Below, in pieces: positions 36,784 through 44,605 of a DNA stretch of 49,977 nt (position 1 is the stretch's first letter; every line of letters begins with the position of its first letter). The stretch is taken from contig NZ_QTJY01000030.1 in NCBI RefSeq assembly GCF_003703975.1, positions 1 to 49,977 on the forward strand, read 5' to 3'. Under the pieces are notes generated by a model that was not told where the DNA came from, searched no databases, and worked only from the letters and a program-made list of their open reading frames with translations. A program made the translations under genes and the position numbers. Source of the DNA: Larkinella soli (GTDB taxonomy: Bacteria; Bacteroidota; Bacteroidia; Cytophagales; Spirosomataceae).

Positions 36784-39021
36784 TTAATACGTAATCTGCT
36801 CCGTTATTCGTTTCTCAGGTTCTTTGCTTTTCCGGACGGACTGCGGAATCAGCCCCAGGGCTTTTCGAAGGTTGGTATAGGACGTATCGCGGTGTATGGC
36901 CTGAACCTGATCGTTGATGGCCTGGCGGGCGGTTTCCGACAAATACCAGCCCAGCGGAATGACCCGGGCATCAGGCCGCGTGAGCCGGAACACCTGAAAA
37001 CCGTCCGGCGCAATCGACTGCCGGATGAAATACTTCATATCCCCGATCAGTGAAGGCGTCCGGTTGTCCCAGGCCTTGTAAAAAGCCGCCAGGGGCGCAA
37101 ATCCGGTGGTTGCCTGCAGCGTATCCGCCGTTCGGCTATCGCCGTTTTCGATGAAGATGATCATGGGACGAACTTGTTTCCCGTTCAGCCGGCCATTCAG
37201 CATCTCCCTTCTTTTCACCACCAGCTGGAGCATCTGGTACGCCGTCTGCATGCCGGTGTTTTCAAAATAGCCGCCGTCGACCAGCCGGTACGACAATCGA
37301 TCCCGGTTGGGACCGTAGACCGTGCCGGCCGGGGTAACCACCGGGAAACGGGCCGAAAGACTCATCGCCGTCATCAACGGAATGTCCTTTCCGACTTCGC
37401 CCAACACATCCCGGCTCCCGTAGAAAAAGCTGGAATCCATCGCAATCGGTGAAAGGATGGCTTTTTTGCCGGTTTCGACCACCGTCGAATTCAACAGCAG
37501 CAGCGGCAGGTCAGGGTGCCCGGCCGCCAGGCGGGTGAAGCCCTCGGTGAGCGTCAGCTTTCCCGTTTTATAGTAAAAGTGATCGGCAAAACGGTCTTCC
37601 AGCCACCGCGCCCGGTCAAACAGGGGGCTTTGGTTCAGGCCGGGCACGAAACTCGTGATGGGGTCAGGATAACAGAAGGCCCCGATCAGGCCGGACAGAA
37701 AGTCGGCGGAGGTCAGGGAGTCGAGGGCGGAGCGGATGTTCTTCTGCTGCGGATAATTATAGAGCCACGATGCGTAAAAGCCGGCCCCCACACTACCGCC
37801 CGACACGCCCGAAATAGCCAGCAGATGCCGCCGGAAACCGGGCAGGTCCGCATCGAGCCGGGCCAGTACGCCCGCAGTCCACTGGGCGGCCCGGCTCCCC
37901 CCTCCTTCGGCCGCCACGATGAAAACGGGAATGTCCGGTCCGGCATCCCGGCTCCGGTCGATCAGCCAGCGATCCACGTAGGTCGAGTCGCTCGGGCGCG
38001 TCAACGGCCCGGCTTCCGGCAGAGTGCGGATTTCCCGGCGTCGGATGTTGATTCCCAGTGCATACACCAGAAGGGCGAACACGACAACGAAACCCAGCAG
38101 CGGAATGGCCCGGCTGCGCAGCTGATACCGGAACCACATGAGCAGGAAGCCCCATCCCGCCAGCGCCGAAACAAAGATCGTTCCGAAACCGACGGTCGTC
38201 GCCAGATCGAACCGCGTCGGATAATTACCCCCGCTTAACCCCTCGATCAGACGATGCACAAATCCGAAAAAGAAGGTCAGCGTCAGGTTGAGAACCGCCA
38301 GACCGACGATCCAGCGACGAAACATCGGAAACTCACTGATTCCGTGGGCATTCCGGCTGGTGACGGCGTTGCCGAAATCCGACCGGTTCCCCGCACCGTC
38401 GCTCATCAGCTGCTGGTGGATCAGCGTCAGAAGAACCGTCGAGACTACCGCCCCCAGCCCCAGAAGCACCAGAATCCAGTACCAGACGTTGGGATGTCGG
38501 TATTGGGTGATCTGGCTGGTGTGAAAAAAGGCCCAGGCCACCATCCCGAACGGCAGAAACGCCAGCGTACGGGGGGCATAGCGCAGCAGCGAATTCTGCC
38601 ACTTTTCCAGCGACGGACGCAGGTATTCGTATTCCTCCCGCAGCGGTACGGACCGGATTCTGGTTTTCAGCAGCACCCACCGGCTTCCGAAAGCCAGTGA
38701 AAAGGCCCAGACACAAAGGGCGATCAGGAAAGCGCCGTCCCGAACAAAAACCGCCCAGCGGACCGAGTCGAGTCGGATGGCCGAGGTGTACCACCAGTCG
38801 TTGAGCATCGCCACGAGGAGGTCGGTGAACTGGTCGGAGCCGGAAAACACCAGATAGCCCGCTACCAGCAGAAAGAGGGCGACAATAAGCGGAGACGTGA
38901 CGGTCAGAACCGCCTGAAAATACTTGAAGCCGGTATAAATCCATCCGAACAGCTGCTGTCGGAAATCAGGACCGGGGGTGCCGCCGGGTTTCGGTCTGCT
39001 TTTCTTCTTGACGGGGTTCAT
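36784..39021 (-). CDS. Membrane-anchored patatin-like phospholipase
   Basis: The 745-aa protein begins with about six hydrophobic helices (about 35-60, 95-112, 148-167, 180-201, 238-256, 275-325). It continues as a patatin-like lipid acyl hydrolase domain (about 362-700). The oxyanion motif AEGGGSRAAQW, nucleophile Ser407 in GVSGGS and the catalytic Asp of VDGGYFENTG (about residue 582) are intact. The product likely cleaves acyl chains from membrane phospholipids. It faces the ECF operon tail to tail, with 11 nt between stops, and is followed on its 5' side by a hairpin. Substrate and sidedness cannot be deduced. Confidence 0.9.
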   Translation of the reverse strand: MNPVKKKSRPKPGGTPGPDFRQQLFGWIYTGFKYFQAVLTVTSPLIVALFLLVAGYLVFSGSDQFTDLLVAMLNDWWYTSAIRLDSVRWAVFVRDGAFLIALCVWAFSLAFGSRWVLLKTRIRSVPLREEYEYLRPSLEKWQNSLLRYAPRTLAFLPFGMVAWAFFHTSQITQYRHPNVWYWILVLLGLGAVVSTVLLTLIHQQLMSDGAGNRSDFGNAVTSRNAHGISEFPMFRRWIVGLAVLNLTLTFFFGFVHRLIEGLSGGNYPTRFDLATTVGFGTIFVSALAGWGFLLMWFRYQLRSRAIPLLGFVVVFALLVYALGINIRRREIRTLPEAGPLTRPSDSTYVDRWLIDRSRDAGPDIPVFIVAAEGGGSRAAQWTAGVLARLDADLPGFRRHLLAISGVSGGSVGAGFYASWLYNYPQQKNIRSALDSLTSADFLSGLIGAFCYPDPITSFVPGLNQSPLFDRARWLEDRFADHFYYKTGKLTLTEGFTRLAAGHPDLPLLLLNSTVVETGKKAILSPIAMDSSFFYGSRDVLGEVGKDIPLMTAMSLSARFPVVTPAGTVYGPNRDRLSYRLVDGGYFENTGMQTAYQMLQLVVKRREMLNGRLNGKQVRPMIIFIENGDSRTADTLQATTGFAPLAAFYKAWDNRTPSLIGDMKYFIRQSIAPDGFQVFRLTRPDARVIPLGWYLSETARQAINDQVQAIHRDTSYTNLRKALGLIPQSVRKSKEPEKRITEQITY

Positions 39022-39101
39022 GGCTGAAAGGAGAAAGGTTTGGCACTATCAGCCTGATAGCAAGACAAGTATAGAAAAATTTCCGAGCCGGCAAAAGGGG
39101 A

Positions 39102-39138
39102 AAAACCCGGGTTTTACAAAGCGTTTTCCCCGGGTTTT
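39102..39138. terminator. Bidirectional hairpin between the patatin gene and the small ORF
   Basis: AAAACCCGGG (39102-39111) pairs with CCCGGGTTTT (39129-39138) across a 17-nt loop, giving a 10-bp stem with T-rich ends on both strands. The most likely job is to end the leftward small gene at 39165 before the patatin start. Confidence 0.55.
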
Positions 39139-39164
39139 CTACAGATATTCGGAAAGTGCCGCGC

Positions 39165-39371
39165 TCAGACGGTTACCTCCGCCGGTGTCTCCAGCAGGAT
39201 GCCGGCGTGCAGACTAACGCCCTCCGTCGGGTTCAGCTCCAGGTACCGGCGGACCTCGTACAGTTCCCGCTGCAGGTCCTTGATGCGCTTCTCCCGGGTT
39301 TTGATGTCTTCCTCACTCGACGAGCGGTCCGCCGGGCTGAACTCGGGGAGGGCATCGGTTCGGCAAACCAT
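39165..39371 (-). CDS. Short charged coiled-coil protein, hypothetical
   Basis: From the ATG at 39371 the frame encodes 68 residues. They comprise a polar N-terminus (FSPADRSSSEEDIK), a strongly charged helix likely to form a coiled coil (KTREKRIKDLQRELYEV) and a tail LELNPTEGVSLHAGILL. There is no signal peptide or membrane helix. No family is recognised. A hairpin follows its stop and the codon pattern looks coding, so I regard it as probable, but an opposite-strand artefact is possible. Confidence 0.5.
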   Translation of the reverse strand: MVCRTDALPEFSPADRSSSEEDIKTREKRIKDLQRELYEVRRYLELNPTEGVSLHAGILLETPAEVTV

Positions 39372-39437
39372 AGACGGAAAGTAAAGAAATAGGGATATTT
39401 TAGCGCCCGTATTCCGCAAGGCACTTTTCCAACCCCT

Positions 39438-40886
39438 ATGCCCCGTTTTCCGGCTCCCCTTCCGGCTTCGATTCTAGGCCGGTTTTTTCTTTCCGTCGCC
39501 CTTCTGGCCGGCCCCGTCGCGGCTTATGCCCAGCCGCCGGTGCAGGTGAAGGGCGTTTTTCCGCAGATGGCGGTCATCAGTAACCATACCGTCCGGACCG
39601 AAGCCGGCATCGGGGCGCTGGTGCCGTGGGCCGGAAAGCTCTGGGCGGTCGGCTACGTGGCCCACATCCGGGGCTCGGGCGTGGGGCTGTACGAGATCAG
39701 CGACGACATGACGATGCGCAAACACCCGCTGAGCCATACCGGCACGTTTGCGAACCGGATGATTCATAACCCCTCGAATCAGGCCCTGATCGGCCCCTAC
39801 GCCATCGACACGCTCGGGCGCGTCCGGCTGATCGACGCCCTGAAAGGCCACCGGCTCGCGGCCACCATGCAGCACCTCAGCCGCCCCGACTCGCTGGTCT
39901 ATTACCTGACCATGGAAGGCCTGCTGTTCGAAACCAACGTCTATTCCCTTCAGTGCCGCCGGCTGTTCGATCTGGTAAAGGAACTCGACATCCCGGCCTC
40001 GGCCCAGGTGCATTTCAAAAGCGCCTTCACGCAGGGCGGCCGGGTCGTGGTGGCCAACAACTCCTATTACGAAGACGATTTTCTGGGGAAACGCGCGGCC
40101 GGGCGGCTGGCCGAATGGGACGGCACCCGCTGGACCATCCTCGACAAAAACCCGTATGTGGAGGTGGCGGGCAAAAACTGGTCGGCGGAACATTACGGAA
40201 ACGCCGTCTACGCCCTCGGCTGGGACCAGGCCTCCGTTCTCCTGAAGTTTTTCCATAAAGGCACCTGGAAAACCTACCGGCTGCCCAAAGCCAGCTACGC
40301 CTACGACCACGCCTGGAACACCGAGTGGATGCGCATCCGCGACGCCCAGACGGAGCGCTACCTGATGGACGTCCACGGCATCTTCTACGAACTGCCCACC
40401 ATCACCTACGGCGGAAACATCCTGGCGATCCGGCCCATCTCCAGCCACCTGCGCATGGTGCCGGATTTCTGCTACTGGCGGGGCCTGCTCGTCCTGGCGG
40501 GTGATCAGGTCGACGGATCGACGGGGCAGCCGCAGTCGGGCCTGTGGTTCGGGAACGTGGACGAACTCTGGCAGATGGGCAAACCCAAAGGCTGGGGCGG
40601 CCCCTGGTGGGAAACGGCCGTGCGGCCCAACCAGCCGTCGGACCCCTACCTGATGACCGGTTTCGACCAGAAAAGCCTGCACCTGAGCCATGACGCCCTG
40701 ACTCCCGTGACCTACACCGTCGAAGTGGACTTTATGGGCACGGGCCGGTGGCACTCCTACACCCGGCTGACGGTCCCGGCCAAAGGCTATTCGCATTACG
40801 AATTTCCGGCCGGTTACTCGGCCCACTGGGTGCGGCTGACGGTCGACCGGGCCTGTAAAACCTCGGCGGTATTCTTCTATAACTGA
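39438..40886 (+). CDS. Unknown secreted protein linked to sulfatases
   Basis: The 482-aa protein has a signal peptide (FFLSVALLAGPVAAYAQ). The mature part has no motif I can name. It shows repeated short beta-like blocks around Trp/Gly (LVPWAGKLWAVGY, LAEWDGTRWTIL, YGNAVYALGWDQA), as expected for a beta-propeller. A C-terminal beta-sandwich-like end follows (TYTVEVDFMGTGRW and AHWVRLTVDRACK). It is followed by two sulfatase genes on the same strand, the first after 23 nt, so a role in binding or processing a sulfated glycan is plausible. That is inference from context alone. Confidence 0.8.
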   Translation: MPRFPAPLPASILGRFFLSVALLAGPVAAYAQPPVQVKGVFPQMAVISNHTVRTEAGIGALVPWAGKLWAVGYVAHIRGSGVGLYEISDDMTMRKHPLSHTGTFANRMIHNPSNQALIGPYAIDTLGRVRLIDALKGHRLAATMQHLSRPDSLVYYLTMEGLLFETNVYSLQCRRLFDLVKELDIPASAQVHFKSAFTQGGRVVVANNSYYEDDFLGKRAAGRLAEWDGTRWTILDKNPYVEVAGKNWSAEHYGNAVYALGWDQASVLLKFFHKGTWKTYRLPKASYAYDHAWNTEWMRIRDAQTERYLMDVHGIFYELPTITYGGNILAIRPISSHLRMVPDFCYWRGLLVLAGDQVDGSTGQPQSGLWFGNVDELWQMGKPKGWGGPWWETAVRPNQPSDPYLMTGFDQKSLHLSHDALTPVTYTVEVDFMGTGRWHSYTRLTVPAKGYSHYEFPAGYSAHWVRLTVDRACKTSAVFFYN

Positions 40887-40909
40887 ACCGGTTGCTTAAC
40901 CTTTTCGAG

Positions 40910-42277
40910 ATGAAAAGCCTGCTGAAACGACTCTTTCCGGTTTTGATGCTCCCCGGCCTGGCCGCCATACCGTTTTCGGCCACTCCGCCGGTGTCCTCCA
41001 AAGCCGACCGGCCCAACCTCCTCTTTATCCTGACCGACGACCTCGGCATCGGCGACCTGTCGGGCTACGGTGCCACCGACTGCCGGACCCCGCACCTCGA
41101 CTCGCTCATGCGGGCGGGCCTGCGGTTCAGCAACGCCTACGCCAACTCGACGGTCTGCTCCCCGACCCGGGCCTCGCTCCTGACCGGCCGCTACCCGGAT
41201 CTGGTGGGCGTGCCGGGCGTCATCCGCGACAACCCCGCCGACAGCTGGGGCTATCTCGACCCCCGCGCCCGGACGCTGCCCCAGACGCTGAAAAAAGCCG
41301 GGTATCACACCGCCCTGATCGGCAAGTGGCACCTCGGGCTGGAAGCGCCCAACCGCCCCAATGACCGGGGTTTCGACCACTTTCACGGCTTTCTGAACGA
41401 TATGATGGACGACTACAAGACCCATCTCCGCAACGGAAAGCCCTGGATGCGGCTCAACCAAAAACCCGACGACCGGCCCCTTCATGCCACCGACCTCTTC
41501 ACCGACTGGACCCTCGACTACCTGCGGACGCGAAAGGGGCAGAAAGCGCCGTTCTTTCTCTATCTGGCCTACAACGCCCCGCACTCCATCGTGCAGCCGC
41601 CCGCCGAATGGCTGGAAAAAGTGAAACGGCGGCAGCCCGGCATCACCGAAAAGCGGGCGAAACTGGTCGCTCTGATCGAACACCTCGACGACCGCATCGG
41701 ACGGGTCATGCAGGCGCTGCGTGCCAACGGCCAGGCCGACCGCACGCTGGTCGTCTTTACGAGCGACAACGGCGGGGCGCTCAACGAAGGCAGTCTGAAC
41801 GGCCCCTGGCGGGGCGGTAAGCAGGATATGTTCGAGGGCGGTATCCGGGTGCCGGCCTTCGCCGGCTGGGCGGGGCAGATCCGGCCGGGCAGCCAAACCG
41901 CCCTGCGCACGATGACGATGGACTGGTTTGCCACCCTCGTCGAAGCCGCCGGGCTGCCCGTTCCGGCCGACATCGACGGCGTGTCGCTACTGCCGACGCT
42001 GCGGGGGCAGAACCAAACCCTCGACCGGACACTGATCTGGGTCCGGCGTGAATCGTCGCCCTACGACGGGCAGGATTATTACGCCCTGCGGAAAGGCGAC
42101 TGGAAGCTGATGCAGAATACACCCTTCGAGCCGTATGCGCTCTACCACCTGGCCGACGACCCGCACGAAGACCGTAACGTGCGAGCCGCCAACGGGCCGG
42201 TGATCCGGGAACTGATTCCGCTGCTGCGGGAACACGTCCGGAAGGCCGGCGCGGTGCCCTGGCAAAAGCCGCAGTAA
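40910..42277 (+). CDS. Secreted Cys-type sulfatase (S1 family)
   Basis: The 455-aa protein, read from the ATG at 40910, has a signal peptide. The formylglycine motif is Cys83 in VCSPTRASLLTGR, so it depends on a formylglycine-generating or anaerobic maturing enzyme. Metal and sulfate site motifs include LLFILTDDLGIGDL, GKWHLGLEAP and VFTSDNGGALNEG. It hydrolyses sulfate esters outside the cytoplasm, but the sugar cannot be told. It is followed by a second sulfatase after 45 nt, and no maturase gene is in the window. Confidence 0.94.
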   Translation: MKSLLKRLFPVLMLPGLAAIPFSATPPVSSKADRPNLLFILTDDLGIGDLSGYGATDCRTPHLDSLMRAGLRFSNAYANSTVCSPTRASLLTGRYPDLVGVPGVIRDNPADSWGYLDPRARTLPQTLKKAGYHTALIGKWHLGLEAPNRPNDRGFDHFHGFLNDMMDDYKTHLRNGKPWMRLNQKPDDRPLHATDLFTDWTLDYLRTRKGQKAPFFLYLAYNAPHSIVQPPAEWLEKVKRRQPGITEKRAKLVALIEHLDDRIGRVMQALRANGQADRTLVVFTSDNGGALNEGSLNGPWRGGKQDMFEGGIRVPAFAGWAGQIRPGSQTALRTMTMDWFATLVEAAGLPVPADIDGVSLLPTLRGQNQTLDRTLIWVRRESSPYDGQDYYALRKGDWKLMQNTPFEPYALYHLADDPHEDRNVRAANGPVIRELIPLLREHVRKAGAVPWQKPQ

Positions 42278-42322
42278 AATTCGACCCTCCCGGAAAGCGC
42301 CCTGACAATAAACCGATTACCC

Positions 42323-44386
42323 ATGAACCGACCGATTACCCTGATTCTTGTTTTACTGCTGCTCTTCGGCCTGACCGACTGCCGCAAACCGTCTGCCGGG
42401 CGAAAAGCTTCCGCCGGAAAGCCGAATATCATTTTCATTCTGACGGACGACCTCGGCTACGGTGATCTGGGTATCCTGTTCCAGAACGAACGGGCCGCGG
42501 CCCACCTCCCCTTCCACCGGACTCCCCACCTCGACCAGATGGCTCGTGAAGGCATCCGGCTTACCCGCCATTACGTTCCGGCGCCGGTCTGCGCGCCTTC
42601 GCGGGCATCGCTGATGCTCGGCCGGCACCAGGGCCATGCCAACGTGCGCAACAACCAGTTCGACAAAGCGCTGGCCGACGAGCCGACGCTGGCGTCAGTG
42701 CTGAAGGAGGCCGGTTACGCGACTGGTCTCGTCGGTAAATGGGGGCTTCAGGGAACGGAGGGCAAAACCCCGGAAACCTGGGAAGCCTACCCCACCAAAC
42801 GGGGCTTCGACTACTTTCTGGGCTATGTCCGGCACGTCGACGGGCATAACCATTACCCGGCCCATAAAGCCGCCATGCGCCCGCCGATGGAACTGTATGA
42901 AGACCACACGGAAATTTCCCGAAAATTGAAGGGTGTGTATACCACCGACCTGTTCACGGCAGCCGCCAAAAGGTGGATCACCGACCAGCACCAGGCCCGG
43001 CCGGAACAACCGTTTTTTCTCTATCTGGCCTACGATACGCCCCATGCCGGGCTGCAGGTGGCCTCCTCGCCCTACCCGGCGGGCGGGGGTCTGAAGGGCG
43101 GGGTGCAGTGGAAAGGCGAAGCCGGCCGGTTCGTCAATACCGTCACGGACACCATCGACACCTACCTCCACCCCGACTATGCCGCCCGGAACTGGCCCGA
43201 TCACCAGAAACGCTTCGCCAGTATGGTCCGGCGGATCGACGATGCCGTCGGTGACCTGATGCTGTTGCTACGGGACCTGAACATCGACGACAACACCCTC
43301 GTGGTGTTCACTTCCGACAACGGTCCCCACCGCGAATCCTACGGCTACGGCGAGTATGAACCCAGTTTCTTCGACAGCTACGGAGCCATGGACGGCATCA
43401 AGCGTGACGTCTGGGAAGGCGGCATCCGGGTGCCGACGCTGGTACGCTGGCCGGGCGGCATTCCGGCCGGGCGCGAGTCCGATACCCCGGGCGGTTTCCA
43501 CGACTGGCTGCCCACCTTCGCCCGGCTGGCCGGTATTCCGGCCCCGGCCACAACCGACGGCGTCTCCCTGCTGCCGACGCTGACCGGGCGGGGCACACAG
43601 CCGCCGGGAACGGTCTACATCGAATACCAGGTGAACGGCCAGACGCCGGAATATGAGGAATTCGAGCCTTCGCACCGCAGGCAGGCCCACGGCGAAATGC
43701 AGGTCATCTATCTCGACGGTTACAAGGGCATCCGGACCGATATCCAATCGGCCGACGACAATTTCCGCATCTACGACACCCGCACCGACCCGAAAGAACG
43801 GAACGACCTGGCCGGCACCGGTGCGGCCTTCACCGCCCTTCAGAAACGGATGAAACAACGGGTGCTTCAGGTGCGCCGTCCGGACGCCGACGCTCCCCGG
43901 CCCTACGACCGGACGCCCATACCGGCCCTCGAAACCGCTTCGGCCTCCGCGTCGGCCGGCCTTCGGTACCGGGTGTTCGAGGTCGGCACACCCTGGACGC
44001 CGGCCGTCGAGGCCCTGACGCAGCCGCCGGTCAAAACGGGCGTCAGCCCGGGCGTGGACCTCGGCGTCCGGACCCGCGACCACGACATCGTGATCGAATA
44101 CGGCGGGCTGATCGACGTACCCGAAACCGGCGAATATACCTTCACGCTTCAGACCGACCGGGGCGCCGTTCTGCGGCTGCACGATGCCTGCGTGCTGCAT
44201 ACCGGCAAAAATTACGCACCGGGCAGCGCCGTTTCAGGCCGGGTGCTTCTGGCGAAGGGCAGGCATCCGATCCGGCTGGTGTACGCCCGCGGCAGCAGCG
44301 GTATGCCAGGCCTCCGGCTGGAATGGAGCGGACCCGGTTTTTCGGCCCGGGCCCTGCCGCCCGACCGGCTTGTTCCGGCACCCTGA
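42323..44386 (+). CDS. Secreted sulfatase with C-terminal PA14-like domain
   Basis: The 687-aa protein starts with a signal sequence. A Cys at 20 (LTDC) could be lipidated, though Asp at -1 is unusual. The S1 sulfatase domain (about 33-510) has IIFILTDDLGYGDLG, Cys90 in VCAPSRASLMLGR, GKWGLQGTEG and VFTSDNGPH. The C-terminal 120 residues (about 565-687) read as a PA14-type carbohydrate-binding beta-sandwich: VPETGEYTFTLQTDRGAVL and GRHPIRLVYARG. The domain suggests attachment to a polysaccharide. It is the last gene of the sulfatase unit, closed by a hairpin. Confidence 0.93.
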   Translation: MNRPITLILVLLLLFGLTDCRKPSAGRKASAGKPNIIFILTDDLGYGDLGILFQNERAAAHLPFHRTPHLDQMAREGIRLTRHYVPAPVCAPSRASLMLGRHQGHANVRNNQFDKALADEPTLASVLKEAGYATGLVGKWGLQGTEGKTPETWEAYPTKRGFDYFLGYVRHVDGHNHYPAHKAAMRPPMELYEDHTEISRKLKGVYTTDLFTAAAKRWITDQHQARPEQPFFLYLAYDTPHAGLQVASSPYPAGGGLKGGVQWKGEAGRFVNTVTDTIDTYLHPDYAARNWPDHQKRFASMVRRIDDAVGDLMLLLRDLNIDDNTLVVFTSDNGPHRESYGYGEYEPSFFDSYGAMDGIKRDVWEGGIRVPTLVRWPGGIPAGRESDTPGGFHDWLPTFARLAGIPAPATTDGVSLLPTLTGRGTQPPGTVYIEYQVNGQTPEYEEFEPSHRRQAHGEMQVIYLDGYKGIRTDIQSADDNFRIYDTRTDPKERNDLAGTGAAFTALQKRMKQRVLQVRRPDADAPRPYDRTPIPALETASASASAGLRYRVFEVGTPWTPAVEALTQPPVKTGVSPGVDLGVRTRDHDIVIEYGGLIDVPETGEYTFTLQTDRGAVLRLHDACVLHTGKNYAPGSAVSGRVLLAKGRHPIRLVYARGSSGMPGLRLEWSGPGFSARALPPDRLVPAP

Positions 44387-44417
44387 CCGGCCCCGATCCG
44401 CTCTAACTATCAATCCG

Positions 44418-44442
44418 AAAAGCCGGGGTACCCCGGCTTTTT
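44418..44442 (+). terminator. Rho-independent terminator of the sulfatase unit
   Basis: AAAAGCCGGGG pairs with CCCCGGCTTTT around a TA turn and is followed by further T to 44442. The real hairpin loop would open one or two pairs at the tip. It lies 32 nt after the sulfatase stop. Confidence 0.85.
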
Positions 44443-44605
44443 CATTGTCCTGAATCGTACAAAGCTGTCCGCTACCGGACGAATACCGTTCTGTGTTTTT
44501 TACAAAAAATGCGTCCCTGCGGCCGGAAACGCGGCTTTGAAAATATGGCCGCTGATTTGCTATGCATTTGAGTAGGATATTTAAACGTTGTCAGAAGGGC
44601 TGCCA

